A model generated the notes under the pieces. It worked only from the letters and a program-made list of their open reading frames with translations, ran no database searches and had not been told where the DNA came from. A stretch of DNA of 64,000 bases from Rhodococcus jostii RHA1 (lineage in GTDB: Bacteria; Actinomycetota; Actinomycetes; Mycobacteriales; Mycobacteriaceae). The stretch's first letter is position 1; every line of letters begins with the position of its first letter. The stretch covers positions 2,356,001 through 2,420,000 of the forward strand of contig NC_008268.1 in assembly GCF_000014565.1 (NCBI RefSeq), read 5' to 3'. The position numbers and the translations under genes were made by a program. Positions 16,304 to 26,051 of this stretch are shown in pieces.

Positions 16304-16756
16304 TCAGTTGCAGACGACCCATGTCTCGCCGTCCCGTGTCAATTGCCAGGTATCCGTCGTCTCGCCCTTGCCGTCGTCGGCGCTGACCCGGACCTCCGCC
16401 CGGGCACGATCCCCGTTGACCTCGGACGATTCGACGCCCTTCAGTGTGATCTCGCCTTCCCGGTCGCGGAGCACCGACCGGTCGTCGGACCACGACGAGC
16501 AGACCAGCGTCTTCTGCAGATCGGCGTCGTCGTGGTTGTGGGCCTGGATGAAGTCGGCGACCGAGCGGTTGATGCGGTCCGCTTCCGTGACGTTCTCGTC
16601 GGCGGGCGAGAGCCTGCTGGACACGACGATGGCAACCAGGATGACGACGATGACGGTGACGGCGGCGATGAACGGCACCGCCGTGGTGCGGCGGGGATCC
16701 ACCGGATCTTCGGTGCCTCCCGCGTCGCGCTGGGGCGATTCGCTCGAACCGGACAT
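16304..16756 (-). CDS. Membrane-anchored conserved protein with NTF2-like/lumazine-binding-type tail
   Basis: 150 residues: a cytoplasmic Ser/Asp-rich N-terminus, one membrane helix (FIAAVTVIVVILVAIVV at about 29-45), then an external alpha+beta domain with INRSVADFIQAHNHDDADLQKTLVC and a final TWQLTRDGETWVVCN. This layout occurs in mycobacterial Rv0361-like proteins. Two Cys residues, one in the middle and one near the end, could form a disulfide. ATG preceded by GAAGGGA. Function unknown. Confidence 0.75.
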   Translation of the reverse strand: MSGSSESPQRDAGGTEDPVDPRRTTAVPFIAAVTVIVVILVAIVVSSRLSPADENVTEADRINRSVADFIQAHNHDDADLQKTLVCSSWSDDRSVLRDREGEITLKGVESSEVNGDRARAEVRVSADDGKGETTDTWQLTRDGETWVVCN

Positions 16757-16915
16757 GACTTCCCTTCGATCTCGGCGTGGCCACGAGTGTATAGAGCAGC
16801 CCCTACAAATCTTGTTTGTGACCCCCCAACGCGAAGACGACTACCCTCTACAGGGGTGCGTCCCGAGAATGGGCTCTGCCCTGTCTGCCGCACCTCGGCC
16901 ACCCGATTAGGCTGG

Positions 16916-16928
16916 GCTTAATTTAAGC
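16916..16928. repeat. Palindrome upstream of fprA
   Basis: GCTTAA-T-TTAAGC is a perfect inverted repeat 43 nt before the fprA start. With the preceding TTAGGCTGG it loosely resembles a DtxR/IdeR-type iron box, but the match is incomplete. A second small repeat, ACAAA-tcttg-TTTGT, lies at 16805-16819. The rest of this 214-nt gap shows nothing clear. Confidence 0.35.
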
Positions 16929-16970
16929 TGAGGTTTCGTTGTCCGCCCATCAGAAGGTAGTTCCCTCCAG

Positions 16971-18362
16971 ATGACTGATCAGACACGTCCGTTGCGCGTT
17001 GCGATCGTGGGTGCCGGCCCCGCCGGTATCTACGCAGCCGACGCTCTCATGAAATCCGATGCCGCGTCTGACGGCGGGATCAGCATCGACCTCTTCGAGC
17101 GGATGCCTGCCCCCTTCGGTCTGATCCGGTACGGCGTCGCACCCGACCACCCGCGCATCAAGGGCATCATCACCGCCCTGCACAAGGTGCTCGACAAGCC
17201 GTCGGTGCGCCTGCTGGGCAACATCGACTACGGCAGCGACATCACCCTCGAAGACCTGCACAATTTCTACGACGCGGTGATCTTCTCCACCGGCGCCAAC
17301 GCCGACCGTGCCCTGAACATCCCGGGCATCGAACTCGACGGCAGCTACGGCGCCGCCGACTTCGTCTCCTGGTACGACGGCCACCCCGACGTCCCGCGCA
17401 CCTGGCCCCTCGAGGCCGAGAAGGTCGCCGTCCTCGGTGTCGGCAACGTCGCCCTCGACATCGCCCGCGTCCTCGCCAAGACCGGCGACGAACTGCTGCC
17501 CACGGAGATCCCCGCCAACGTCTACGAGGGACTCAAGGCCAACAAGGCCGTCGAGGTCCACGTGTTCGGCCGCCGCGGACCGGCGCAGGCCAAGTTCACC
17601 CCCCTCGAGCTGCGTGAACTCGACCACTCCCCGACGATCGAGGTCATCGTCGATCCCGAGGACATCGACTACGACGAGGGCTCCGAGCAGGCGCGCCGCA
17701 ACTCCAAGCAGGTCGACATGGTCGCCAACACCCTGCAGGACTGGGCCATCCGCGACGTGGGCAACCGTCCGCACAAGCTGTTCCTGCACTTCTTCGAATC
17801 GCCCACCGAGGTGCTCGGCGAAGACGGCAAGGTTGTCGGCCTGCGCACCGAGCGCACCCAGCTCGACGGCACCGGCAACGTCAAGGGCACCGGCAAGTTC
17901 AACGACTGGGACGTGCAGGCCGTTTACCGCGCGGTGGGCTACCTGTCGCAGAACATCGCCAAGCTCCCGTTCGACGAGCAGGCAGGCACCGTCCCGAACG
18001 AGGCCGGACGCGTCATCGCCGACGACACCGCCGAGGGCAACGACCGGTTCATGCCCGCCACCTACGTCACCGGCTGGATCAAGCGCGGCCCGGTCGGCCT
18101 GATCGGCCACACCAAGGGCGACGCGAACGAGACCGTCGCGAACCTGCTCGAGGACCGGTCCGGCTTCGCCGAGCCCGCCAACCCGTCCGAGGACGCGATC
18201 ATCGAGTTCCTCGAGGGCAAGCAGGTCCCGTACACCACGTGGCAGGGCTGGTACCGCCTCGATGCGCACGAGCGCAGCCTCGGCGAGCCCGAGGGCCGTG
18301 AGCGGATCAAGGTCGTCGAGCGCGAGGACATGCTCAAGGCCAGCGAGCCCGACAAGGCCTGA
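16971..18362 (+). CDS. fprA: NADPH-ferredoxin reductase (adrenodoxin reductase family)
   Basis: 463 residues. FAD-binding GAGPAG at residues 14-19, then FERMPAPFGLIRYGVAPDH, diagnostic of the adrenodoxin reductase group. The NADPH site is VAVLGVGNVALDIARVL near 152-168, followed by the FGRRGPAQAKFTPLELREL signature. C-terminal TYVTGWIKRGPVGLIGHTKGDA also matches mycobacterial FprA. It supplies electrons to ferredoxins for P450s and other redox enzymes. Single-gene unit ended by a terminator at 18380-18406. Confidence 0.96.
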   Translation: MTDQTRPLRVAIVGAGPAGIYAADALMKSDAASDGGISIDLFERMPAPFGLIRYGVAPDHPRIKGIITALHKVLDKPSVRLLGNIDYGSDITLEDLHNFYDAVIFSTGANADRALNIPGIELDGSYGAADFVSWYDGHPDVPRTWPLEAEKVAVLGVGNVALDIARVLAKTGDELLPTEIPANVYEGLKANKAVEVHVFGRRGPAQAKFTPLELRELDHSPTIEVIVDPEDIDYDEGSEQARRNSKQVDMVANTLQDWAIRDVGNRPHKLFLHFFESPTEVLGEDGKVVGLRTERTQLDGTGNVKGTGKFNDWDVQAVYRAVGYLSQNIAKLPFDEQAGTVPNEAGRVIADDTAEGNDRFMPATYVTGWIKRGPVGLIGHTKGDANETVANLLEDRSGFAEPANPSEDAIIEFLEGKQVPYTTWQGWYRLDAHERSLGEPEGRERIKVVEREDMLKASEPDKA

Positions 18363-18379
18363 TCTTCCGAATCGGTGTG

Positions 18380-18406
18380 AAGGGAACCTCCTGCGGGGGT
18401 TCCCTT
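18380..18406. terminator. Bidirectional terminator between fprA and the TetR gene
   Basis: AAGGGAACC and GGTTCCCTT form a 9-bp perfect stem with a 9-nt loop, located between two convergent genes. Confidence 0.7.
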
Positions 18407-18414
18407 CCGTCGTC

Positions 18415-18984
18415 TCAGGCCAGGTGTGACGACAGCGCCCGCAACGCCGTGAGCAGTTCCCCGGCGGACATCGCGTGGTCGGGGTCGACCAGCCACTGCT
18501 CCGCGACGCCGAGCAGCAGCGCCTGGTAGAGAGCGCCCAGTGTGTGTGCCCGGCCGGGCTCGATGCCCGCGTCACCGAAGAGTTCGACCAGCCCTTCGCG
18601 GGCGTCGGCGGTCGACGCCACCAGGTTCTTTCTCAATTCCGGCAGGGAGTCCAGGTGCCCGAGCAGTTCGAACTGCAGCATCCACAACCGACGATGGGCG
18701 GTGAACGACTCGATGACACCGGCCCAGATGGCTTCGAATCGTTCGGTCGGACTCATGCCGGGTTCGATCTTCTTCGCGGCGGCCGTCGCGAGGTCGTCAC
18801 CCCAGCGCTCCATCTCCCGGTACAGGGCGGCGTGGAGCAGCGCCTCCTTGGTGCCGAAGTGATAGCCGATCGCCGCGAGGCTCACCCCGGAGGCCGACGC
18901 GATGTCCCGGGCAGTCGTCCGCGAGTAGCCCTTGTCGTACAGGCTGCGCGCGGCACCGTCGATCAGGTCTTCGCGATTTCCCAT
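18415..18984 (-). CDS. TetR/AcrR family transcriptional regulator
   Basis: 189 residues. The helix-turn-helix is in the first 50 residues (GYSRTTARDIASASGVSLAAIGYHFGTKEALLHAAL). The C-terminal ligand domain contains a Trp/Phe-rich stretch (RRLWMLQFELLGHLDSLPEL). Divergent from the amidohydrolase gene with a 106-nt shared region, which it may control. Ligand unknown. Confidence 0.92.
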   Translation of the reverse strand: MGNREDLIDGAARSLYDKGYSRTTARDIASASGVSLAAIGYHFGTKEALLHAALYREMERWGDDLATAAAKKIEPGMSPTERFEAIWAGVIESFTAHRRLWMLQFELLGHLDSLPELRKNLVASTADAREGLVELFGDAGIEPGRAHTLGALYQALLLGVAEQWLVDPDHAMSAGELLTALRALSSHLA

Positions 18985-19090
18985 GACCTCACCCTAAAGA
19001 GTCTGAGACGTATGTGTAGGACGCTTGTACCAGCACTCGCGCACCGCTCCGCCACGCAGCGTGTCCCCCGCACAAGGCAGGATATAAGTC

Positions 19091-19846
19091 GTGTTTGACG
19101 CCCATGTTCACATCATCGACCCCCGGTTCCCGGTGGTCGAGAACCACGGCTACTTGCCGGAGCCGTTCACCATCGCCGACTACCGGGCGCGCACGGAAGG
19201 CTTCGGTGTGGATGGCGGCGCCGTCGTCACGGCCTCGTATCAGGGCACCGATCAGAACTACCTGAAGGCGGCGCTCGAGGAACTCGGCCCCAGCTGGGTG
19301 GGCGTCACCCAGATGGAGCCCGACGCCACCGACGAGAGCATCCTCGAACTCGACAGCGCCGGGGTGCGGGCCCTCCGATTCAATCTCCGGCGCAGCGCGA
19401 CCGACGTGAAGCTCCTCACCAAACAGGCCCTGCGCGCATACGAGCTGGCCGGCTGGCACGCCGAGTTCTACGTGGACGCCACGCTGCTGCTGTCGCTCGA
19501 GCCGGTGTTCGCGAAGCTCCCCGCCGTGTGCATCGACCACCTGGGGATGTCGACACGGGGTCTGCCGTACCTGCTCGACCTGGTCGACCGCGGAGTTCGG
19601 GTGAAGGCCACCGGGTTCGGGCGGACCACCATCGAGGACGTCGGCGACGTGCTGCGCAAGATCCATGCCGTCAACCCCGAGGCGCTGATGTTCGGCACCG
19701 ACCTTCCGGGTAGTCGTTCCCGAAGAGTGTTCCAGGACAGCGACATCGACATCGTCGCGGACGCGGTGGGTGACGACTTCGACGCCGTCATGGGCGGCAA
19801 CGCACGCGCCTGGTACCGCTGCGACGCTCCCGGAGGAACCTGCTAG
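19091..19846 (+). CDS. TIM-barrel amidohydrolase (AMDHYD/Amidohydro_2 type)
   Basis: 251 residues. The metal-binding H-x-H is at the extreme N-terminus (MFDAHVHIIDPRFP); later AVCIDHLGMS supplies a further His, and MFGTDLPGS the catalytic Asp. This is the compact class of metal-dependent lactonase/decarboxylase-like hydrolases such as the 2-pyrone-4,6-dicarboxylate lactonase group. GTG start with TATAAG just upstream and no clear binding site. Substrate unknown; likely target of the divergent TetR protein. Confidence 0.85.
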   Translation: MFDAHVHIIDPRFPVVENHGYLPEPFTIADYRARTEGFGVDGGAVVTASYQGTDQNYLKAALEELGPSWVGVTQMEPDATDESILELDSAGVRALRFNLRRSATDVKLLTKQALRAYELAGWHAEFYVDATLLLSLEPVFAKLPAVCIDHLGMSTRGLPYLLDLVDRGVRVKATGFGRTTIEDVGDVLRKIHAVNPEALMFGTDLPGSRSRRVFQDSDIDIVADAVGDDFDAVMGGNARAWYRCDAPGGTC

Positions 19847-19861
19847 CACGCAGGACCCGTG

Positions 19862-20623
19862 TCAACACCCTTCCATCTGCACGCCGTTCATCGACACCAT
19901 CTCGGCCACCGGCGGCGTCTGTGGCTGCGCCACCAGCCACGTGTTGTAGTTCTGCATCTCGTCGCAGTCCAGCTGTTCGCGGCGTTCCTGCCGCCGCTCA
20001 CGCTGCCGATCGTCCATCTGGTCGTCGTTCCGGTCGACCGCGATGGCACCGGTGCTCGATCCGTTGGCCTGCCGTTCGAGCCCCCGGACGCCGTCGGCGG
20101 TCATGATCCAGCCGAGGGTGTAATCGGCGCCGTCGTGATTGGTGGTTGCGCGGAACATGCCTTCCTCCGCAGCGGCCGGGTGGGCCACGAACGCCTTGTC
20201 GGGCATGCCCGGCGCGCTGACCTGCCCCGTCACGGTGCCGTCACTCATCGACGCGGTGAGTGTGGCTCCGTCCGGCGAAGACAACGTCGCCTTGTCGCCG
20301 TCCATGGTGCCGGTCATCCACTTCCACATCTGATCACCGTCGCACAGGAAGGCGATCATGTCGTCCCCGGACCGGGCCAGCGCGACGTACGCGTCGGATC
20401 CGTCGACCGCACCGACGTAGGTCGGCTCCATCTGCGGGGTCATCACGAAAGGTGACGGAACCTTCTCCATCATGTTCGACGCGGGCGCCGCTTCGCCGCT
20501 GCTCGTGGCGGCTGCGCTGGTCGTGCTCGGCGCCGCCGAGTCGGACGAGTCGTCGCCGCAGCCGCTCAGGGAGAGGGCCACGGCAGCGAGGGGCACCAGG
20601 ATCCAGGTCGTCTTCTTGTTCAC
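19862..20623 (-). CDS. Secreted lipoprotein, unknown function
   Basis: 253 residues with lipobox LSGC after a short positively charged signal (MNKKTTW). A Ser/Ala/Thr-rich linker precedes a central beta-rich domain (VGAVDGSDAYVALARSGDDM, then GDKATLSSPDGATLTASMSDG), followed by a charged helix with QMDDRQRERRQERREQ and a C-terminal CDEMQNYNT...EGC pair of cysteines. No family recognised. Confidence 0.8.
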   Translation of the reverse strand: MNKKTTWILVPLAAVALSLSGCGDDSSDSAAPSTTSAAATSSGEAAPASNMMEKVPSPFVMTPQMEPTYVGAVDGSDAYVALARSGDDMIAFLCDGDQMWKWMTGTMDGDKATLSSPDGATLTASMSDGTVTGQVSAPGMPDKAFVAHPAAAEEGMFRATTNHDGADYTLGWIMTADGVRGLERQANGSSTGAIAVDRNDDQMDDRQRERRQERREQLDCDEMQNYNTWLVAQPQTPPVAEMVSMNGVQMEGC

Positions 20624-20721
20624 GGCGTATTCCTCCGCTGGCCGGGAAGATCAACATCCGCATTTCATCATCGCAGGTGGAGGGCGCTTCTGGATACCCC
20701 TCCGCGACGATTTCGAACGAC

Positions 20722-21204
20722 CTACGTCGCGACCACCGCTGCCAGCCACACACCCGAGGCGATCAGGGCGCCGAGCAGTTCGATCAGCATCGACAGTCCG
20801 ACGGCCTTGCAGGCGTGCCACGTCGACGCCCACGCCCGGTTGTGCGCACGCAACCGGTAGAGCTCGGCCACATACGTTCCCGCGATGAAACCGAGGAACA
20901 ACCCCACCACGGGAACGACGAAGAACCCCACGATCCCGGCCAGTCCGCCGACGATCAACGACCTGCCGGTAACCCCGGCGGTGCGCATCCGTTTACCGGG
21001 CCAGGTGTATTTGACGACGCCGCTGATCACGAGGAACACCGTTGCGACCGCGAATACCGTCCACGCCGTCGCGCCACCGGTCATGATGGCCCACACCAGG
21101 ATTGCCGCGAAGATGAGGATCGTGCCTGGCAGGATCGGGATGACGATTCCGACGAGCCCGATGACGATGGCCAGGCCGACGAGGAGTTCGGCGCCCGGAC
21201 TCAC
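20722..21204 (-). CDS. DUF456 family membrane protein
   Basis: 160 residues, largely hydrophobic with about 4-5 membrane segments. Typical DUF456 features are [20 protein letters not shown], the Gly-rich [21 protein letters not shown], and [22 protein letters not shown] start overlaps the purT stop by 4 nt (GTGA), so it is coupled to purT. Function unknown. Confidence 0.88.
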   Translation of the reverse strand: MSPGAELLVGLAIVIGLVGIVIPILPGTILIFAAILVWAIMTGGATAWTVFAVATVFLVISGVVKYTWPGKRMRTAGVTGRSLIVGGLAGIVGFFVVPVVGLFLGFIAGTYVAELYRLRAHNRAWASTWHACKAVGLSMLIELLGALIASGVWLAAVVAT

Positions 21205-22412
21205 GCGACGGGCTCGACGCGGGACGCCGCCTCCCGCGCACGGCTGCGCGCGGTCTCGACGTCCGGTCCCGTGGACACGGCGACACCCATCCGCCTGCGC
21301 ACGAAGCTCTCGGGCTTGCCGAACAGGCGGAGGTCCGTCTCGGGGACCGCCATCGCGTCGGCGACGCCATCGAAGCCGATACCGGTGGCGTCGACGCCGC
21401 CGTAGATCACCGCGGACGCACCGGGTGTCGTGAGGGTGGTGTCGACGGGCAGGCCGAGAATGGCGCGGGCATGCAGTTCGAATTCCGAGAGTCGTTGTGT
21501 CCGAAGGGTGACCAACCCAGTGTCGTGCGGTCGCGGACTGACCTCCGAGAAGTAGACGTCGTCGCCCTTCACGAACAGTTCCACACCGAAGATCCCGCGC
21601 CCACCCAGCGCTGCGGTCACCTTCTCGGCCACCTCCCGCGACCGGGCGAGTGCCGCGTCGCTCATCGGTTGCGGCTGCCACGACTCCACGTAATCGCCCG
21701 AGTCCTGCAGATGCCCGATGGGCTCACAGAAGAAGGTGCCCACCTCGCCGTCGGCGCCGATTGCCCGGACGGTGAGCTGGGTGATCTCGTAGTCGAAGTC
21801 GACGAACCCCTCCACGATGACGCGGCCGTAATTGATTCGGCCGCCCGCGAGCGCGTACTCCCAGGCCGTCTCGACGCCGCCGGTGTCGCGCACCGTGGAC
21901 TGCCCCTTTCCGGACGACGACATCACCGGCTTGATCACGCAGGGAAAGCCGATCCGCTCGGTGGCCGCCCGGACCTCCTCGAGCGATTCGGCGAACTCGT
22001 AGGGCGACGTCGGCAGCCCCAACTCCTCCGCCGCGAGGCGCCGGATCCCCTCACGGTTCATGGTCAGCTGCGTCGCCCGTGCGGTGGGGATGACCACCGC
22101 GGTGCCGCGCTCCTCGACCGTGGCCAGCGCATCGGTGGCGATCGCCTCGATCTCGGGGACCACGAAGTGGGGTCGCTCCTCCTCGACGAGACGCAACAGC
22201 GCCTCCGGGTCGCTCATGTCGATCGTGTGCGCGCGGTGCGCCACCTGGTGGCCCGGCGCGTTGTCGTAGCGGTCGACGGCGATCACCTCGACCCCCAGCC
22301 GTTGGAGGGCGATGATCACTTCCTTGCCCAGCTCACCCGACCCGAGAAGCATCACGCGCGTCGCGCCTGCCGTCAGAGGTGTACCGAACCGTACGGGTGC
22401 CTGTTCACGCAT
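21201..22412 (-). CDS. purT: Formate-dependent phosphoribosylglycinamide formyltransferase
   Basis: ATP-grasp enzyme that makes formyl-GAR from GAR, formate and ATP in purine synthesis. 403 residues. [37 protein letters not shown] (ATP-grasp lysine loop) and [23 protein letters not shown] (metal site) are diagnostic. The ATG at 22412 has a TATAGT -10 hexamer 7 nt upstream, so the message is probably leaderless; an upstream in-frame GTG at 22418 overlaps that spacer. The gene order purT, rhodanese, metZ in mycobacteria is partly kept in this neighbourhood. Confidence 0.96.
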   Translation of the reverse strand: MREQAPVRFGTPLTAGATRVMLLGSGELGKEVIIALQRLGVEVIAVDRYDNAPGHQVAHRAHTIDMSDPEALLRLVEEERPHFVVPEIEAIATDALATVEERGTAVVIPTARATQLTMNREGIRRLAAEELGLPTSPYEFAESLEEVRAATERIGFPCVIKPVMSSSGKGQSTVRDTGGVETAWEYALAGGRINYGRVIVEGFVDFDYEITQLTVRAIGADGEVGTFFCEPIGHLQDSGDYVESWQPQPMSDAALARSREVAEKVTAALGGRGIFGVELFVKGDDVYFSEVSPRPHDTGLVTLRTQRLSEFELHARAILGLPVDTTLTTPGASAVIYGGVDATGIGFDGVADAMAVPETDLRLFGKPESFVRRRMGVAVSTGPDVETARSRAREAASRVEPVA

Positions 22413-22419
22413 GGTCACA

Positions 22420-22425
22420 ACTATA
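22420..22425 (-). promoter_or_regulatory. -10 hexamer of purT
   Basis: TATAGT lies exactly 7 nt before the purT ATG and there is no Shine-Dalgarno sequence, which is the leaderless arrangement. Confidence 0.5.
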
Positions 22426-22450
22426 TGCGGGCACCGTTTCGCGCCGACGC

Positions 22451-23317
22451 CTACTTCAGCAGTCGCGACATCCGGCGGTCGGCGAGCACCTTGCCTCCGG
22501 TCTGACACGTCGCGCAGTACTGAAAAGACTTCTCCGCGAACGACACTTCCCGGATGGTGTCGCCGCAGACGGGACAGGGGAGGCCGGTCCGGGCGTGCAC
22601 CCGCATCCCGGATCGCTTCTCCCCCTTCAGCCGCGCCGCGTCCTGGCCGAGCGACCTCTGGACGGCGTCGCTCAACACGGACCGCATCGCGTCGTACAGC
22701 ACGTGCACCTGGTCTTCCGGCAGGGTGCGCGACGTGGCGAACGGGGAAATCTTTGCGGTGTGCAGGATTTCATCGGAGTACGCGTTACCGACGCCGGCGA
22801 GCAGCGACTGGTCGACGAGCGCATTCTTGATACGCGCCGACGTGGTGGACAGCAGTGCGGCGAACTCGGGTTCGGTGACGGCGAGGGCGTCGGGTCCGAG
22901 CCGGGCAATCCCCTCCACCTCCTGCGGGTCGTGCACCACCCACACCGCGAGCCGTTTCTTGGTGCCTGCCTCGGTGAGGTCGAACGCCGGCGTCGCGCCC
23001 TCCGGGGTGAAGAAGTGCACCCGCAGCGCCAGCGGACCCTTCCCCGGTTTCGGCGGCGCCGCCGACGGGTTGTCGGTCCAGCGCAACCAGCCCCCACGCG
23101 AGAGGTGGGTGACGAGCCACAACCCGGAACAGTCGAGCGCGAGGTGCTTGCCGAACCGGGCCGCACCCGTCACGTCGCGGCCCTGCAGGCCGGTGATCGG
23201 GGGGTCGAACGTCTTGAGCACGCTCAGGGCCGCCACGTCCACTCGGCCGACGACCGCTCCCACGGCATGTTCACGCAGGAACTCGGCTAACGCCTCCACC
23301 TCGGGCAGCTCGGGCAT
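22451..23317 (-). CDS. Fpg/Nei family DNA glycosylase
   Basis: 288 residues. N-terminal [10 protein letters not shown] supplies the Pro nucleophile and catalytic Glu. RFGKHLAL holds the conserved Lys. The H2TH region reads [22 protein letters not shown] with the invariant Asn in VGNAY. The zinc finger is CPVC...CATC. The catalytic elements are intact, but the sequence is unlike canonical MutM in the void-filling region, so it is likely one of the extra Fpg/Nei paralogues of actinomycetes. Function is base excision of oxidised bases or a related lesion. Confidence 0.9.
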   Translation of the reverse strand: MPELPEVEALAEFLREHAVGAVVGRVDVAALSVLKTFDPPITGLQGRDVTGAARFGKHLALDCSGLWLVTHLSRGGWLRWTDNPSAAPPKPGKGPLALRVHFFTPEGATPAFDLTEAGTKKRLAVWVVHDPQEVEGIARLGPDALAVTEPEFAALLSTTSARIKNALVDQSLLAGVGNAYSDEILHTAKISPFATSRTLPEDQVHVLYDAMRSVLSDAVQRSLGQDAARLKGEKRSGMRVHARTGLPCPVCGDTIREVSFAEKSFQYCATCQTGGKVLADRRMSRLLK

Positions 23318-23372
23318 GGTCCCAGGCTAACGGTAGCGGAGCGCCGAAGTGTGGTCCTCCACGCTTTCTCAC

Positions 23373-24113
23373 TCACCTGCGGAGGAGATAGGTGTCCATG
23401 ATCCAGCCCTTGCGTTCGCGCAATTCTGCGCGAACCCGCTGGATCTCGTCCTCGACGTCGCGCAGTCGACCGGAGATCAGCACCTCGTCGGGTGTGCCGA
23501 GGTAGGCGCCCCACCAGATCAGGACGTCGTCGCCGGCGACCTGGGTGAACGTGCAATGGGCGTCGAGCATGACCACCGCGTTGTCGACGCCGTCGGGCAG
23601 ACCCTCGGCCAGTCGCCTGCCGGTCGTGATGTGCACCGGTTCGCCGATCCGGTTGAGCACGATGCGGTGCTGCGCGGCCAGCGACTGCACGCTGGTGACG
23701 CCCGGAATCACCGAGTAGTCGAACGACACGTTGCCCCGGGCGAGCACCCGCTCGACGATCCGCAGCGTGCTGTCGTAGAGAGAGGGATCACCCCACACCA
23801 GGATCGCCCCGACCCCCGGCTCGGACGCGAACTCGGCCTCGAACAGCGCCGCCCGGCGCTCGTGCCAGTCGTCCACCACGCCCTCGTAGTCGGACGGCGT
23901 GCGGTCGCGGGGCGGATCGACGACGTCCACGACGCGGTACGGGCCGGCGACGTGCTCCTCGAGGATCGTGGTGCGGAGATCGACGAGGTCCTGCTTCTCG
24001 TCGCCCTTGCCGATGACGAAGAACACATCGGCCTTGTTCATCGCCTTGATCGCCTGGACCGTCACCTGGTCGGGGTCGCCGGCGCCGATGCCGATCACGA
24101 AGAGTTCACGCAT
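23373..24113 (-). CDS. cobF: Precorrin-6A synthase (deacetylating)
   Basis: 246-residue SAM-dependent methyltransferase of aerobic cobalamin synthesis; methylates C-1 of precorrin-5 with loss of acetate. N-terminal [20 protein letters not shown] is the tetrapyrrole methylase glycine-rich site. [17 protein letters not shown] and [14 protein letters not shown] [16 protein letters not shown] agree with CobF. ATG start with no strong binding site. No other cob genes are in the window, though a cobalt/nickel transporter lies at 47 kb. Confidence 0.93.
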   Translation of the reverse strand: MRELFVIGIGAGDPDQVTVQAIKAMNKADVFFVIGKGDEKQDLVDLRTTILEEHVAGPYRVVDVVDPPRDRTPSDYEGVVDDWHERRAALFEAEFASEPGVGAILVWGDPSLYDSTLRIVERVLARGNVSFDYSVIPGVTSVQSLAAQHRIVLNRIGEPVHITTGRRLAEGLPDGVDNAVVMLDAHCTFTQVAGDDVLIWWGAYLGTPDEVLISGRLRDVEDEIQRVRAELRERKGWIMDTYLLRR

Positions 24114-24130
24114 GGGCGAAGGCTAGCGCT

Positions 24131-24172
24131 CGTGAGTGCGCAAGGAGTCCAGGGACCCGCAAACCACTCACG
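24131..24172. repeat. Inverted repeat before thyA
   Basis: CGTGAGTG (24131-24138) and CACTCACG (24165-24172) face each other across 26 nt in the divergent cobF-thyA interval. The arms resemble those of the terminator at 11955-12000 (CCCGTGAGT/ACTCACGGG). Confidence 0.45.
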
Positions 24173-24187
24173 GGCGGCGGAGCCGCC

Positions 24188-24193
24188 TAAACT
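24188..24193 (+). promoter_or_regulatory. -10 hexamer of thyA
   Basis: TAAACT lies 7 nt before the thyA GTG, with no ribosome binding site, indicating a leaderless message. Confidence 0.5.
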
Positions 24194-24200
24194 GGACGCC

Positions 24201-25001
24201 GTGACTGTGCCGACCCCGTACGAAGACCTGCTCCGACTCGTCATGGACACGGGTACCCCGAAGGCAGACCGCACCGGGACCGGCACGAAGAGCGTCTTCG
24301 GTCATCAGATGCGCTGGAACCTCGCGGACGGGTTTCCGCTGATCACCACGAAGAAGGTGCACCTCAAGTCGATCGTCTACGAACTGTTGTGGTTCCTGCG
24401 CGGCGATTCCAACGTGAAGTGGCTCCAGGACAACGGTGTCACGATCTGGGACGAGTGGGCGGACGCGGACGGCGAACTGGGCCCGGTGTACGGCGTGCAG
24501 TGGCGCAGCTGGCCGACCCCGTCGGGCGAGCACATCGATCAGATCACCCAGACCATCGAGACGCTGAAGTCGAACCCGGACTCGCGTCGCATCATCGTGT
24601 CGGCGTGGAACGTCGGCGACATCCCGCAGATGGCGCTGGCGCCGTGCCATGCGTTCTTCCAGTTCTACGTCGCGGACGGCAAGCTGTCGTGCCAGCTGTA
24701 CCAGCGCAGCGCCGACCTGTTCCTGGGGGTGCCGTTCAACATCGCGAGCTACGCGCTCCTCACCCACATGGTGGCGCAGCAGGCCGGGCTCGAACCGGGC
24801 GACTTCATCTGGACGGGCGGCGACTGCCACATCTACGACAATCACGTCGACCAGGTCACCGAGCAGTTGAGCCGGGAGCCGTTGCCGTACCCCACGCTGA
24901 AGTTGAACAAGCGGGAGTCGATCTTCGACTACACCTTCGAGGACGTGGAGATCGTCGACTACCGGCACCACCCCGCCATCAAGGCGCCGGTGGCCGTCTA
25001 G
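24201..25001 (+). CDS. thyA: Thymidylate synthase
   Basis: 266 residues. Folate-dependent methylation of dUMP. Catalytic Cys at about residue 149 in [14 protein letters not shown]. The phosphate-binding Arg is in KADRTGTGT, and [21 protein letters not shown] and GDCHIYDNH are the substrate and cofactor regions. Classical ThyA, as opposed to flavin-dependent ThyX. The stop overlaps the dfrA start by one base (TAGTG). Confidence 0.97.
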
Positions 25002-25507
25002 TGGCGGCGCGGCAGGTCAAGCTGGTCTGGGCCCAGGGCGTCGGCGGCGTCATCGGCCTCGACAACACGATCCCGTGGCACGTCCCCGAGGACATGGCGT
25101 ATTTCAAGCAGGTGACGCAGGGTCACCCGGTGATCATGGGCCGCAGGACGTGGGACTCGCTGCCGCCGAGGTTCCGGCCCCTGCCCGGGCGGCGCAACAT
25201 CGTGATCAGCCGTCAGCCCGACTGGACTGCGGAGGGCGCCGAGTCCGCCGACGGGCTCGGCTCCGCGCTCGCGCTCACCGACGAGGACGTCTGCGTCATC
25301 GGCGGCGCCCAGATCTACACGGCGGCAATGCCGTTCGCCACCCAACTGCTGGTCTCCGAGATCGACGTCACGATCGACGGCGACGCCTGGGCACCCCCGA
25401 TCGACGACTCCTGGCACGCGCAGGACACCGGTGAGTGGCTCACGTCGGCGAAGAACGGCACCCGGTACCGGTGGATCACCTACACGCGAGCATTACCTGC
25501 GAGGTAA
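25001..25507 (+). CDS. dfrA: Dihydrofolate reductase
   Basis: 168 residues. Regenerates tetrahydrofolate after the ThyA reaction. VWAQGVGGVIGLDNTIPWHVPEDMAYFK holds the substrate Asp/Glu position, GHPVIMGRRTWDSLP and CVIGGAQIY are the NADPH sites. GTG start shares its G with the thyA stop, so the two are strictly coupled. Confidence 0.96.
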   Translation: MAARQVKLVWAQGVGGVIGLDNTIPWHVPEDMAYFKQVTQGHPVIMGRRTWDSLPPRFRPLPGRRNIVISRQPDWTAEGAESADGLGSALALTDEDVCVIGGAQIYTAAMPFATQLLVSEIDVTIDGDAWAPPIDDSWHAQDTGEWLTSAKNGTRYRWITYTRALPAR

Positions 25508-25579
25508 TCGAGAGCATTCGGCTTCGGCGCGAGTCTGAGTGACGTACCCGTTCACTCGTCTCACGTGAGGACCGCCGAC

Positions 25580-25978
25580 ATGATCGCCGCACTCGAAACC
25601 CGCACCGCTCTCTCCCCACTGCGCCTCGCCCTCCGCGTCGACGCCGTCGTCACCGGCGCCAACGGCGTCGCCTACCTCGCCGCCGCCACCGTGCTCGACG
25701 ACGTCCTCGGCCCGACCGCCGGCTTCCTGCGTGCCATCGGCGTCTTCCTGCTCGTCTTCACCGCCGGGGTGTGGGCGGTGAGCGTGCCCGACCGTCCCTC
25801 GCGGGCCGCGGTGGAGGCCGTCGTCGTCGCGAACGTCGTCTGGGTGGGCGCGAGCGTGGCCCTGGTGCTCACGGAGTGGCAGCACCTCACCACCGTCGGC
25901 GTCGTCTGGGTGCTGCTGCAGGCCGTGGTGGTCGGCGCGTTCGCGGCAGCCCAGGGCTGGGCCGTCACCCGGCGCTGA
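25580..25978 (+). CDS. Small integral membrane protein
   Basis: About 132 residues with four predicted membrane helices (around ANGVAYLAAATVL, FLRAIGVFLLVFTAGVWAV, AVEAVVVANVVWVGASVAL and VGVVWVLLQAVVVGAFAAA) linked by short loops. ATG at 25580 has GAGG 9 nt upstream; GTG at 25565 is a possible longer start. The upstream DNA has GAGTGA/TCACTC half-sites that could be an operator. No known function. Confidence 0.78.
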   Translation: MIAALETRTALSPLRLALRVDAVVTGANGVAYLAAATVLDDVLGPTAGFLRAIGVFLLVFTAGVWAVSVPDRPSRAAVEAVVVANVVWVGASVALVLTEWQHLTTVGVVWVLLQAVVVGAFAAAQGWAVTRR

Positions 25979-26051
25979 CCGGTCCCCTTTGCCGCCGCAC
26001 CGTTACCCCATTCGACGGGTGACGGTGCGCGCAGTGGTTCATACTCACCTC

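Noticed and set aside
16950..18575. 541-residue open frame opposite fprA
   Set aside because: fprA matches its family throughout; the opposite frame has no motif and is an antisense shadow.
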